Source: Ruegeria sp. 6PALISEP08
GTDB lineage: Bacteria > Pseudomonadota > Alphaproteobacteria > Rhodobacterales > Rhodobacteraceae
DNA length: 64,000 bases
Direction: 5' to 3'
Assembly: GCF_001238295.1 (NCBI RefSeq)
Contig: NZ_LGXZ01000002.1
Span: forward strand, 248,001 to 312,000
Shown: positions 56,956-64,000 of the stretch, in pieces
Numbering within the stretch: position 1 is the first letter of the stretch
Layout: each line of letters begins with the position of its first letter
Notes under the pieces: model-generated
Told to the model about the DNA's origin: nothing
The model's input: only the letters and a program-made list of their open reading frames with translations
Databases searched by the model: none
Program-made: the position numbers and the translations under genes

Positions 56956-58743
56956 CTAGTTTGAGGTCAGCGTTATAGCAGCGCCCGCCTCAGGCTCAAG
57001 CCGGGGACGCAGGCCCAGCAAGGGCGCGACGCGACTAATAAGTTCGGCGGCGACCGGCACGGCAGTCCAGCCCGCAGTGCGGCGCTTTTCGCCATATGCC
57101 ACGATCGAAGGCTCGTCCAACGTGACGATCAGAACGTATTTCGGATCATAGGCCGGGAAGATTGTCGCAAAGGTCGCGATGACCTTGTCATCGTAATACC
57201 CGCCGCGCGGCTTGGGCTTGTCCGCCGTACCAGTTTTGCCGGCCACATCGTAACCCTTAACCTCGGCAAAGCTGGCGGTGCCGTCTGTTACCACTTTGCG
57301 CAGCATTTTCTGTGCCTGGCGCGCGGTGTTTTCCGACAATACGCGAGGGCCGTATTGCGGGCCGTTTTTACGCAGAATGGTCGGGCTGACATAGTGCCCG
57401 CCATTGGCAATGGCAGCGTACCCGGCGGCCAGATGCATTGGGCTGGTCGATAGACCATGGCCGTAGGAAATGGTCACTGTGCTCAGCTCGCCCCATTTCT
57501 TGGGCCTGAGCGGCACCCCACCCTTGGCCTCGACAATTTCAAACGGTGTCGGGTCGAACATGCCCAGCGTATTCAGGAATTCCTGCTGCCGCTGCGCACC
57601 AATCTGCAAGGCAAGACGGCCCGTGCCCCGGTTCGAGCTGTGTACGATCACATCCGCAACGCTGATTTTGCCGTAATTCTTGCCGTTGAACTCTCCAATG
57701 GGAAAGCGACCGATCTTCATCGGGCCTGATGTGTCGATGATGGTATTGGAATTCACCAGCCCCAGCTGAACAGCCTGCGCCGCAGTGAAAATCTTGAAGA
57801 CCGAACCCAATTCGTACACACCTTGCACGTACCGGTTGAACAGCGGGCTGTCTGATGGATCAAAACCCGAAGTCGGCGGGCGCGGGCGGTCGTTCGGATC
57901 AAATGAAGGCAGAGACGCAGCCGACACGACCTCGCCCGTATGCGCGTTCATCAAAACAGCCGACGCGCCCTTGGCGTTCATGATCTTCATGCCGCCATAC
58001 AGCACCTGTTCAACAGCCGCCTGAATTGTCAGGTCCAGCGACAATTGCAGCGGCTTGTTGCCGTTGGCCGGGTCACGCAGATAGTCGTCGAACTGTTTCT
58101 CTACACCTGCCACACCGATCACTTCGGCAGCGCTGACGCCTTCACGACCAAAACCGGACCCGCCCAGAATATGCGCGGCAAGCCTGCCGTTGGGATAAAG
58201 ACGCATTTCGCGCGGACCAAACAGAATGCCCGGATCGCCGATGTCATGGACGGCCTGCTTCTGCTCGGGCGAGATACGTTTCTTGATCCACAGGAACTTG
58301 CGCTTACTGGTGAAATCCTTGACCAAACGCTCTTTGTCCAGATCAGGGAAGATTGCCACCAGCTGATCTGCAGCGGCAATCGGGTCGATCATCAATGGCG
58401 GCTGCGCGTAGACCGAATACGTGTCCAGATTGGTCGCCAGAATACGCCCTTCGCGGTCAACGATATTGGCACGCTGCATGGCAATTGCCGCACCCGGCGC
58501 ACTTGCCACGGGCTCTTGCGCCTCGGACGTGGCCAGCATTCCCATGCGGACACCAACAACCGAGAAGGCGCAGAAGAAGAACAGCCCCAGCACCAATAGG
58601 CGCCCTTCGGCGCGGGCGCGGGCACGGTCTTTCATGTCTTCGTGGCGTTTACGGATGTTTTCCCGCTCGATCGCCTTGGGGTTTTCGCCCCGGGCGCGAG
58701 CGTCGAGGATTCGGGCCAGCGGGCGCAACGGCGTGCGAGTCAT
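56956..58743 (-). CDS. ftsI: Division-specific peptidoglycan transpeptidase (PBP3)
   Basis: A 595-residue class B penicillin-binding protein that crosslinks septal murein. One membrane helix lies at about 48-66. The dimerisation domain includes ANIVDREGRILATNL. The transpeptidase motifs are SVFK (catalytic Ser314, Lys317), SSN (369-371) and KTGTA (503-507). The N-terminal cytoplasmic tail of ~45 residues is charged. Its ATG overlaps the ftsL stop (ATGA). Confidence 0.97.
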   Translation of the reverse strand: MTRTPLRPLARILDARARGENPKAIERENIRKRHEDMKDRARARAEGRLLVLGLFFFCAFSVVGVRMGMLATSEAQEPVASAPGAAIAMQRANIVDREGRILATNLDTYSVYAQPPLMIDPIAAADQLVAIFPDLDKERLVKDFTSKRKFLWIKKRISPEQKQAVHDIGDPGILFGPREMRLYPNGRLAAHILGGSGFGREGVSAAEVIGVAGVEKQFDDYLRDPANGNKPLQLSLDLTIQAAVEQVLYGGMKIMNAKGASAVLMNAHTGEVVSAASLPSFDPNDRPRPPTSGFDPSDSPLFNRYVQGVYELGSVFKIFTAAQAVQLGLVNSNTIIDTSGPMKIGRFPIGEFNGKNYGKISVADVIVHSSNRGTGRLALQIGAQRQQEFLNTLGMFDPTPFEIVEAKGGVPLRPKKWGELSTVTISYGHGLSTSPMHLAAGYAAIANGGHYVSPTILRKNGPQYGPRVLSENTARQAQKMLRKVVTDGTASFAEVKGYDVAGKTGTADKPKPRGGYYDDKVIATFATIFPAYDPKYVLIVTLDEPSIVAYGEKRRTAGWTAVPVAAELISRVAPLLGLRPRLEPEAGAAITLTSN

Positions 58744-59108
58744 GGAATCTGCACCTCGCCCAAAGCCTGAATGTCTGTGATGGCCTGCAGTTCAATCGGA
58801 TCCACGATGGGCAGATCGGGGTCTTCGGCATAGGCAATCTGGTCGGCACGCCCGAATTGTTCTGCCCGCAGCGGCAGCAGAGCCAGGCGTTCAAAGTTCA
58901 AATCTGCCAACTCGCGCAGCCGGTCGGGGCGGTTCAGATAGGCCCATTCGGCGTTCAGGACAGCCAACCGAACCTGCGCCATGCCGATCTCGCGCTGTAG
59001 TTTCTGTGTTTCCTTCACCACCTGCTGGGTGCGGTAGTTTTCCTGATAGGCCCAAATCGCCAATCCAAAAACGGACAGAGCGGTCAACACATATAAAATA
59101 CTCTTCAT
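58740..59108 (-). CDS. ftsL: Cell division protein FtsL
   Basis: A 122-residue bitopic protein with a membrane helix at about 3-21 and a short periplasmic coiled coil ([35 protein letters not shown]). The pattern [19 protein letters not shown] is typical of alphaproteobacterial FtsL. It overlaps both rsmH and ftsI by 4 bp. Position between rsmH and ftsI strongly supports the name. Confidence 0.92.
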   Translation of the reverse strand: MKSILYVLTALSVFGLAIWAYQENYRTQQVVKETQKLQREIGMAQVRLAVLNAEWAYLNRPDRLRELADLNFERLALLPLRAEQFGRADQIAYAEDPDLPIVDPIELQAITDIQALGEVQIP

Positions 59109-60097
59109 CTTGCCCTTCCCCCCAATTGCGGCATTCCAATCGCGCGGGCCTCAATTTCTCCTGATGGTGCCTCGGTTCGGGTTGCCACGCGCAGCTTGGC
59201 CGAGCGCGCGCGGGGGTTTTCCTGCAGTTCCTGCTCATCCGGCCCTACGGCCTTACGGGTTTTCAGCGTGAATTGCGGCTGATCCTGCTCGATTTCGGGC
59301 GCATATCGGTTCGCACGCCCTGTCTTGCCCGCGCGGGACTGAAAGAACCGCTTTACCATCCGATCCTCGATGGAATGGAAGGTCACCACGGCCAGTTGCC
59401 CGCCTGGCTTCAACGCCCTCTCCGCCGCCATCAATCCTTGAAACAGCTCTTCATATTCGGCATTCACAGCGATCCGCAGCCCTTGAAAGCTGCGCGTCGC
59501 CGGGTGCGATTGCCCTGGCTTGGGTCGCGGCAAGCAGGATTCGATGATCCCGGTCAGGCGCAAGGTCGTGGTGATTGGGTCTTCGGCCCGCGCCTTGACG
59601 ATGGCTTTGGCGATTCGACGACTTGCGCGCTCCTCGCCGAAATGGAACAGGATATCAGCCAGTTGCGCCTCACTCGCCGCGTTGATCAAATCCGCTGCGC
59701 TTTCACCCTCCTGGCTCATCCGCATGTCCAATGGGCCGTCCTTCTTGAAGGAAAAGCCCCGTTCGGCCTGATCCAGCTGCATAGAAGACACACCGAGATC
59801 CAGCACAACGCCGTCCAGATCCTGTGCGTATTCGTCCATCCGCGAGAACACACCGGGCTGCATCACCAGCCTGTCGCCATACTCTCCGGCCCAATCCGTG
59901 GCCATTTCAAAGGCTAGTGGGTCACGGTCCACGCCGATGACCTTGTCAGCCCCCGCATCTAACAACCCGCGCGTGTACCCGCCTGCCCCAAAGGTGCCGT
60001 CCAACCAAACGCCGGACACCGGAGACACCGCAGCCAGCAATGGACGCAGCAAAACAGGAATATGAGGTTTATCGGAGGGAGGGACAGCGCCGGACAT
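59105..60097 (-). CDS. rsmH: 16S rRNA (cytosine1402-N4)-methyltransferase
   Basis: A 330-residue methyltransferase (formerly MraW). The SAM-binding start is [35 protein letters not shown], with [10 protein letters not shown] after it. [14 protein letters not shown] and [25 protein letters not shown] are family blocks. ATG at 60097 lies 4 bp past the mraZ stop; the longer open frame overlaps mraZ and is rejected. Confidence 0.96.
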   Translation of the reverse strand: MSGAVPPSDKPHIPVLLRPLLAAVSPVSGVWLDGTFGAGGYTRGLLDAGADKVIGVDRDPLAFEMATDWAGEYGDRLVMQPGVFSRMDEYAQDLDGVVLDLGVSSMQLDQAERGFSFKKDGPLDMRMSQEGESAADLINAASEAQLADILFHFGEERASRRIAKAIVKARAEDPITTTLRLTGIIESCLPRPKPGQSHPATRSFQGLRIAVNAEYEELFQGLMAAERALKPGGQLAVVTFHSIEDRMVKRFFQSRAGKTGRANRYAPEIEQDQPQFTLKTRKAVGPDEQELQENPRARSAKLRVATRTEAPSGEIEARAIGMPQLGGRAR

Positions 60098-60101
60098 GCC
60101 G

Positions 60102-60605
60102 TCACGCGTCCCCGACGCCATCGAGATAGACCATCGGGTCGAAATCGTCGGGCAGATCGTCCATCCATTCTTCGGCTTTGGCCAGTTCCTCGACTTCGTA
60201 GGTCTCGGGCTTCCAAATCTGGAACGTGTCACCGGCAGCGATAAAGAAGGCCTCGCTCTCCAGATCGATCTTGGTGCGCAGCTTGGCGGGCAGAACCAGA
60301 CGCCCGGTTTCATCCACGTTTGTCGGGAAGGACTGACCGTGGAACATGCGTTGCAACATTTTGCGCTCCATCGAGCCACGCGGAAGCGCGTCGATTTTGG
60401 CATCGACCTCGTCAATCGCCTGCATGGTATAACATTCAAGGTATTTGCGACGGTGATCGCCGTACACAATCACGAGTTCAGGATTGTCACCAGGCTGCCA
60501 GTTGGGATCGGAAGCTTCAAGCACACGGCGAAACGAGGCCGGGATCGAGACCCTGCCCTTCGTGTCCACCTTATGGTGGCTTTCACCTCTAAACCTGCGC
60601 GCCAA
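60102..60605 (-). CDS. mraZ: Transcriptional regulator MraZ
   Basis: A 167-residue DNA-binding protein with two SpoVT/AbrB half-domains. The first has [13 protein letters not shown] and the second [13 protein letters not shown]. It is the first gene of the dcw cluster and represses that cluster in E. coli by binding TGGGN repeats. The start codon is TTG at 60605 with AAGGGAC upstream, which should limit its translation. An intrinsic terminator in its leader and TGGG repeats farther upstream fit feedback control. Confidence 0.96.
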   Translation of the reverse strand: MARRFRGESHHKVDTKGRVSIPASFRRVLEASDPNWQPGDNPELVIVYGDHRRKYLECYTMQAIDEVDAKIDALPRGSMERKMLQRMFHGQSFPTNVDETGRLVLPAKLRTKIDLESEAFFIAAGDTFQIWKPETYEVEELAKAEEWMDDLPDDFDPMVYLDGVGDA

Positions 60606-60658
60606 GACGACTGTCCCTTTCGCTTGCGCCCCACTTAAAATTCACGTCCCCAGAAGGT

Positions 60659-60700
60659 AAAAACGGCGGGTTGATCTGCTGCCACTGATCAACCCGCCGC
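60659..60700 (-). terminator. Intrinsic terminator in the mraZ leader
   Basis: CGGCGGGTTGATC (60665-60677) and GATCAACCCGCCG (60688-60700) form a perfect 13-bp stem with a 10-nt loop. On the minus strand a run of six T follows at 60664-60659. It is only 53 bp upstream of the mraZ start codon and after any visible promoter, so most transcripts should stop here and the cluster depends on read-through. Confidence 0.85.
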
Positions 60701-60977
60701 ATTGACCCGCTTTGCGGGATGTCCAGCTGCACGCGCCACCTGGGGGGATGTCTGCTCGCCCGCGCGCCGGATCTCTTGATTGATGAAAGCGAGATGCCTG
60801 TATGAAACCTGATTAGTATTTTTGGTTCGGGGTCGTTTGGCGCCCCTGCTGCCTCGTCCTCATCGGATGTATAAGGGATGCCATGGGAATTCATGGAAAT
60901 CAATAGGAAATTTTTTGATCGTGTCGCTTGAAGCACGGCACATCTATACTGAAACGGAAGAAATTCGGCATCAATAC
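60659..60977 (-). ncRNA. UpsM-like leader small RNA upstream of mraZ
   Basis: The minus-strand leader between a promoter near 61000 and the terminator at 60659-60700 should yield a small RNA. Rhodobacter sphaeroides is known to have an uncommonly long dcw leader that gives the sRNA UpsM by partial termination before mraZ. Here the 3' end is well defined by the terminator. A second hairpin (CCCGC-TTT-GCGGG, 60707-60719) lies just before it. The 5' end is uncertain; 60977 follows from the best promoter match and gives about 319 nt, longer than I recall for UpsM, so processing or another start is possible. Confidence 0.65.
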
Positions 60978-60983
60978 ACCATA

Positions 60984-61012
60984 ATTAGAAGCGAACCGCC
61001 CAACAATATCAA
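60984..61012 (-). promoter_or_regulatory. Candidate dcw promoter
   Basis: On the minus strand TTGATA (61012-61007) and TCTAAT (60989-60984) are separated by exactly 17 bp, matching the sigma70 pattern at five of six positions in the -10 element. This would start the long mraZ leader near 60977. It is the best match seen in the gap, not a proven start. Confidence 0.45.
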
Positions 61013-61041
61013 CATATAGAAAAAACGCACCGGCGAAAATT

Positions 61042-61056
61042 TCCCACGTTTTCCCA
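61042..61056 (-). promoter_or_regulatory. Two MraZ-box-like repeats (TGGGN, 10-bp period), proximal
   Basis: On the minus strand two TGGGA repeats start 10 bp apart (plus-strand TCCCA at 61042-61046 and 61052-61056). MraZ of E. coli binds TGGGN repeats separated by 5 bp, which is the same period. They lie about 30 bp upstream of the candidate -35 hexamer. Confidence 0.55.
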
Positions 61057-61156
61057 AAAAAATTTGAGATTTCTTATTCGGACTGGATTTTCTGGCCCAC
61101 TGCAAGCAACCGGCCCATAGAATCGACTAAAGCAAAAGGGGGTTCTAGGTGTCATT

Positions 61157-61191
61157 TCCCCACCTACACCAACACCGCCCACGATTTCCCA
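61157..61191 (-). promoter_or_regulatory. Four MraZ-box-like repeats (10-bp period), distal
   Basis: On the minus strand the pentamers TGGGA, TGGGC, TGGTG and GGGGA begin at exact 10-bp steps (plus-strand positions 61187, 61177, 61167 and 61157). Two match TGGGN fully and two are one base off. The array is 105 bp from the proximal pair, about ten helical turns, so looping is possible. Binding by MraZ is inferred. Confidence 0.5.
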
Positions 61192-61595
61192 TACGCAGTC
61201 ACTTGCGACCGCAAAAGCGAGTCTCCGACCTGCCTCCACCCCGGAAAACTGGAATCAACGAGACGATGCTACGCCTCCAAAAGGCCAGTCGTTGGTGCCC
61301 TCCGACACTTCAATGATCTGATGCCAGCATTTCACATCGCATAAATTCACGCCGAACATGCTCAATTCAAAGGCACCCCACCGCGTGGCGTTTTTCCAGG
61401 CGCTGACGGTGCCTCAGACAATACCTATATTTCAAAGGCGTATTTCACCGCCACGAAAAACCCGAACCAATCTATGCATTTGCTGCATGGCAGCATTGAC
61501 GATGTGACCTATTGTGCAATCGCAGCATTTGCCTATTTTCAATCTCAAGCAAGGGCCGAGTGATATCGGTAACACAAGACAGACGGATGATGAAA
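61192..61595. other. Gene-free region upstream of the DUF1127 gene
   Basis: No gene is supported in these ~400 bp; short open frames here lack ribosome sites and family matches. The stretch must contain the plus-strand promoter of the DUF1127-RNA array. The best candidate is TTGTGC (61512-61517), 16 bp, TATTTT (61534-61539). A heat-shock type sigma factor drives the equivalent locus in R. sphaeroides, but I could not assign such a motif with confidence. Confidence 0.4.
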
Positions 61596-61820
61596 ATGGC
61601 AGTCGCAGGCACACATACAGCACATAAAAGCACAACGGCGTTTGGATTGGCCGCATTGGTTGAGACCGCCAAGACCCGTTTTGTGCGCTATCGCATGTAT
61701 CGCCAGACAGTTAACGAACTGTCCGGGCTGTCAAATCGTGAACTGACCGATCTGGGCCTGCACCGCTCGATGATCCGCCGGGTCGCGTTGCAGGCCGCAG
61801 AAGACCACACCGCGCGTTAA
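61596..61820 (+). CDS. DUF1127 small arginine-rich protein
   Basis: A 74-residue protein whose C-terminal ~45 residues are the DUF1127 domain: RYRMYRQTVNELSGLSNRELTDLGLHRSMIRRVALQA. Such small basic proteins can bind RNA in alphaproteobacteria. ATG at 61596 (MAVAGTHTAHKST) has GGATGATGAAA upstream; in-frame ATGs at 61587 and 61590 are alternatives. In R. sphaeroides a DUF1127 gene precedes the CcsR RNAs and is co-transcribed with them. The same layout is seen here, the first RNA hairpin beginning 20 bp after the stop. Confidence 0.85.
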   Translation: MAVAGTHTAHKSTTAFGLAALVETAKTRFVRYRMYRQTVNELSGLSNRELTDLGLHRSMIRRVALQAAEDHTAR

Positions 61821-61840
61821 GCGCAAACAGATACAGAGAT

Positions 61841-61909
61841 CAGGCCCTTCCTCCTCCCTTTGGGTCTGTAATCAGCGGCAACGTCTTTCCTCCTCCCTGA
61901 CGTTGCCGC
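61841..61909 (+). ncRNA. CcsR/cuckoo-type small RNA, unit 1
   Basis: This unit has two hairpins. The first is CAGGCCC (61841-61847) with GGGTCTG (61862-61868), including one G-U pair. The second is a perfect 11-bp stem, GCGGCAACGTC (61875-61885) with GACGTTGCCGC (61899-61909). Both loops carry CCTCCTCCC (61850-61858 and 61889-61897), complementary to Shine-Dalgarno sequences. This is the defining layout of CcsR or cuckoo RNAs of alphaproteobacteria. It differs from units 2 and 3 in its first stem. Confidence 0.85.
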
Positions 61910-61944
61910 ACCTTATACCGGCCTCAAGATGCTGGAACCTGATA

Positions 61945-62020
61945 CATCAGGGCTCTCCTCCTCCCTGCCTTGATGTTGAAAGCGCGCGGCGACGCATTCC
62001 TCCTCCCTAGCGTCGCCGCG
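61945..62020 (+). ncRNA. CcsR/cuckoo-type small RNA, unit 2
   Basis: The first hairpin is CATCAGGGC (61945-61953) with GCCTTGATG (61967-61975). The second is a perfect 11-bp stem, CGCGGCGACGC (61985-61995) with GCGTCGCCGCG (62010-62020). Each loop holds CCTCCTCCC (61957-61965 and 61999-62007). The spacer before it (TATACCGG...) resembles the spacer before unit 3, as expected for a tandem duplication with processing sites between units. Confidence 0.85.
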
Positions 62021-62055
62021 TCTTCCTCATACCGGGCTCAGACCCGGGTTCGCAT

Positions 62056-62136
62056 ACGTCAGGGCTCTCCTCCTCCCTGCTCTGATGTTGACAAGACGGC
62101 GGTTCCCTTCCTCCTCCCTGGGAACCGCCGTTTTTT
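62056..62136 (+). ncRNA. CcsR/cuckoo-type small RNA, unit 3
   Basis: The first hairpin is 62056-62065 with 62079-62088 (ACGTCAGGGC and GCTCTGATGT, two G-U pairs). The second is a perfect 11-bp stem, CGGCGGTTCCC (62097-62107) with GGGAACCGCCG (62120-62130). Loops hold CCTCCTCCC at 62069-62077 and 62110-62118. The last stem is followed by TTTTTT, so it also ends the whole transcript. Confidence 0.87.
62097..62136 (+). terminator. Intrinsic terminator of the RNA array
   Basis: The 11-bp GC-rich stem of the last hairpin (62097-62107 with 62120-62130) is directly followed by six T (62131-62136). It ends the DUF1127-sRNA transcript 54 bp before the DUF1330 gene. Confidence 0.85.
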
Positions 62137-62190
62137 GTTTTTTCGACACTGGTGTAAGATGGCCTTCTGATTTCTGATCCGGAGGACGCC

Positions 62191-62481
62191 ATGGCAGCCT
62201 ATTTCATCGCGCAGATCGACATCCACGACCCTGACGGGTATCAGGATTATCTGGCGGGCTTCATGCCAATCTTTGACCGCCACGGAGGCCGCTTGCTGAC
62301 GGTCTCGTCGAAATCGGTCGAACAGATTGAAGGCGGTTGGCCGGAAGGTGGAATTGTGCTGATGGAGTTTCCAGACCTTGCCGCGGCGAAAGCCTGGAAA
62401 GACGACCCCGATTACATCGAGCTAGCGAAGATCCGGCAAGCCACCGCCTCGACCAACCTGGTTCTGGTCGAAGGGATCTGA
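62191..62481 (+). CDS. DUF1330 domain protein
   Basis: A 96-residue protein of the DUF1330 family with a ferredoxin-like fold: AYFIAQIDIHDPDGYQDYLAGFMPIFDRHGGRLL, then VLMEFPDLAAAKAWKDDPDYIELAKIR. Function is unknown. CGGAGGACGCC precedes the ATG. It is separated from the RNA array by the terminator and ends 5 bp from the convergent helicase gene. Confidence 0.88.
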   Translation: MAAYFIAQIDIHDPDGYQDYLAGFMPIFDRHGGRLLTVSSKSVEQIEGGWPEGGIVLMEFPDLAAAKAWKDDPDYIELAKIRQATASTNLVLVEGI

Positions 62482-62485
62482 CACC

Positions 62486-64000
62486 TCAGAACGGGACGTC
62501 ATCCTTGTTGGCCAGGAACCGCGAGACGACTTTCTTGGTTCCCGCCTTGTCAAAATCGACCTCGACCTTGTCGCCCTCGATCCCGATCACCGCGCCATAG
62601 CCGAATTTCTGATGGAAAACACGCTCACCCAGCGTGAAACTGGCCAATGCGGTGGCGTCAATCACCGTACTCCGGCTTTCTTTCGGCTGCGACATGCCAT
62701 ATTGACCTTGCCGCGCCTGCAACCGTTTCCAGCCTGGTGAGTTGTAGACATTGGCTTCGGCTGCGCGGGTTTCGATTCCCGCGGTCCGGTGCCCGCCGCC
62801 ATAAAGACCAGGGGGCGTCAGCACCTCAACGTGGTCTTCCGGCAATTCATCGATGAAGCGCGAAGGCATGGAGTTCTGCCATTGCCCGAACACCCGCCGA
62901 TTGGCAGCAAAGGAAATCGTACATACCTCTTCAGCGCGGGTGATGCCGACATAGGCCAGACGGCGCTCTTCCTCGAGCCCTTTGAGGCCGGATTCGTCCA
63001 TTGACCGTTGCGACGGGAACAAGCCGTCCTCCCACCCCGGCAGGAAGACAACTGGGAATTCAAGCCCCTTGGCTGCGTGCAGGGTCATGATCGACACCTT
63101 CGCTCCGTCGCTGTCTTGTTCGTTGTCCATGACAAGGCTGACATGTTCCAGAAACCCTTGCAGGTTTTCGAAATTGTCCAGCTGGTTGACCAGCTCTTTC
63201 AGGTTTTCCAGACGCCCCGGCGCTTCGGGAGTCTTGTCGTTCTGCCAATGAGAGGTATAGCCGGACTCGTCGAGAATGATCTGCGCCAGTTCGATATGCG
63301 TATGTTCGGGCGCGCCGAACCGCATGGGGGATATCCCGTCATCGATCACCGAATCGTCTTCGACTTCGATCCGGGGGCCGCGCGTCATCGCGTTCCACCG
63401 GGCCAGCCCATCGATCAACTCGCGCAGCGCTTTGCCGCCCTTCCCCTTGATCAACCCGTTATCGACCGCGATCCGCGCGCCCTCGACCAGAGGCACCCCG
63501 TTCTCACGCGCTGTCATCTGTATGGTTTGCTGGGCCTTGTCGCCAAGGCCGCGTTTCGGGGTGTTTACGATGCGCTCAAAGGCAAGATCATCCTCAGGGC
63601 TGACGACCAGCCGGAAATAGGCCATGGCATCGCGGATCTCCATCCGCTCATAGAATCGCGGGCCGCCGATCACCTTGTAGGGCAGACCGATGGTCAGGAA
63701 CCGATCTTCAAACGCGCGCATCTGGTGCGAGGCGCGTACAAGGATAGCCATCTCATCAAGGTTCACAGGGCGTATACCGCGCGTGCCGCCCTGCATCGCG
63801 TCGATTTCTTCGCCGATCCAGCGGGCCTCTTCCTCGCCATCCCAATGGCCTATCAGGTTGACCTTGTGGCCATCATCCGCATCAGTCCAAAGCTCTTTGC
63901 CCAGACGGTTTTCATTGCCCCGAATAACGTTCGATGCAGCCGCCAGAATATGCGGGGTCGAGCGATAGTTCTGCTCCAGTCGCACCACATATGCGCCAGG
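62486..64000 (-). CDS. UvrD/PcrA-family ATP-dependent DNA helicase, partial (5' end outside window)
   Basis: The C-terminal ~504 residues of a superfamily 1A 3'-5' DNA helicase acting in repair and replication restart. Motif IV is [11 protein letters not shown], motif V is [24 protein letters not shown] and motif VI is [14 protein letters not shown]. The C-terminal tail has the [27 protein letters not shown]udor-like domain that binds RNA polymerase or UvrB in PcrA/UvrD proteins. Walker A lies beyond the right edge. UvrD is the likely gene, but the missing half prevents a firm symbol. Confidence 0.93.
   Translation of the reverse strand, partial: PGAYVVRLEQNYRSTPHILAAASNVIRGNENRLGKELWTDADDGHKVNLIGHWDGEEEARWIGEEIDAMQGGTRGIRPVNLDEMAILVRASHQMRAFEDRFLTIGLPYKVIGGPRFYERMEIRDAMAYFRLVVSPEDDLAFERIVNTPKRGLGDKAQQTIQMTARENGVPLVEGARIAVDNGLIKGKGGKALRELIDGLARWNAMTRGPRIEVEDDSVIDDGISPMRFGAPEHTHIELAQIILDESGYTSHWQNDKTPEAPGRLENLKELVNQLDNFENLQGFLEHVSLVMDNEQDSDGAKVSIMTLHAAKGLEFPVVFLPGWEDGLFPSQRSMDESGLKGLEEERRLAYVGITRAEEVCTISFAANRRVFGQWQNSMPSRFIDELPEDHVEVLTPPGLYGGGHRTAGIETRAAEANVYNSPGWKRLQARQGQYGMSQPKESRSTVIDATALASFTLGERVFHQKFGYGAVIGIEGDKVEVDFDKAGTKKVVSRFLANKDDVPF

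Noticed and set aside
60589-60936. A 115-codon frame on the minus strand in the mraZ leader
   Set aside because: It runs through the terminator stem and into mraZ in another frame, and has no family match or ribosome site.
61841-62136. Regular CCTCCTCCC repeats read as a CRISPR array
   Set aside because: The repeated unit is a 9-nt loop flanked by unique stems, spacing is uneven (about 34-68 bp), and there are no cas genes.

Overview
The window looks like a chromosomal stretch of a marine Rhodobacteraceae (Roseobacter-group) alphaproteobacterium. The evidence is the protein sequences, the high GC outside a few islands, the long-linker FtsZ, CobS/CobT-type cobaltochelatase, two tandem DUF2484 genes inside the murein cluster, and the Rhodobacter-type regulatory RNAs at the right end. 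Two genes run off the edges: pntA on the left (C-terminus missing) and a UvrD-family helicase on the right (N-terminus missing). No rRNA, tRNA, insertion sequence, prophage or CRISPR array was seen.

Region 1 (1-34 kb) is ordinary metabolic and housekeeping DNA with short operons in both orientations: pntA, a membrane methyltransferase, kynureninase, a TetR regulator divergent from a molybdenum hydroxylase pair of isoquinoline 1-oxidoreductase type, a class-I amidotransferase hydrolase, glcB-glcG, pepN, gatB, pepT, a cysteine synthase, bolA, a J-domain protein, a membrane-anchored NYN/Zc3h12a-like nuclease, a Hint-domain protein, cobS-cobT, an aminopeptidase P, a TAXI solute-binding protein, a DUF3179 protein and a ClC channel/antiporter.

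Region 2 (33.5-60.6 kb) is an almost complete division and cell wall (dcw) cluster on the minus strand. In transcription order it is mraZ, rsmH, ftsL, ftsI, murE, murF, mraY, an unknown low-GC membrane gene, murD, [lipoprotein, flavoprotein on the other strand, monooxygenase-like], ftsW, murG, murC, DUF2484, DUF2484, a small membrane gene, murB, ddl, ftsQ, ftsA, a small exported protein, ftsZ, lpxC, bamD, recN. Many junctions are ATGA or TAATG overlaps, so translation is probably coupled along the cluster.

Region 3 (60.6-62.15 kb) is a regulatory RNA hub. On the minus strand the cluster is preceded by a long leader with an intrinsic terminator only about 50 nt before mraZ, which matches the UpsM leader described in Rhodobacter sphaeroides. 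Farther upstream are 10-bp-period TGGGN repeats that look like MraZ operators. On the plus strand a DUF1127 gene is followed by three tandem two-hairpin RNAs. Each of the six loops carries CCTCCTCCC, the CcsR/'cuckoo' RNA signature, and the array ends in an intrinsic terminator. A DUF1330 gene and the helicase fragment close the window.

The observations most worth following are the three-unit anti-Shine-Dalgarno RNA array, the leader terminator plus MraZ-box arrays, the low-GC unknown gene coupled to murD inside the dcw cluster, and the small exported protein between ftsA and ftsZ.
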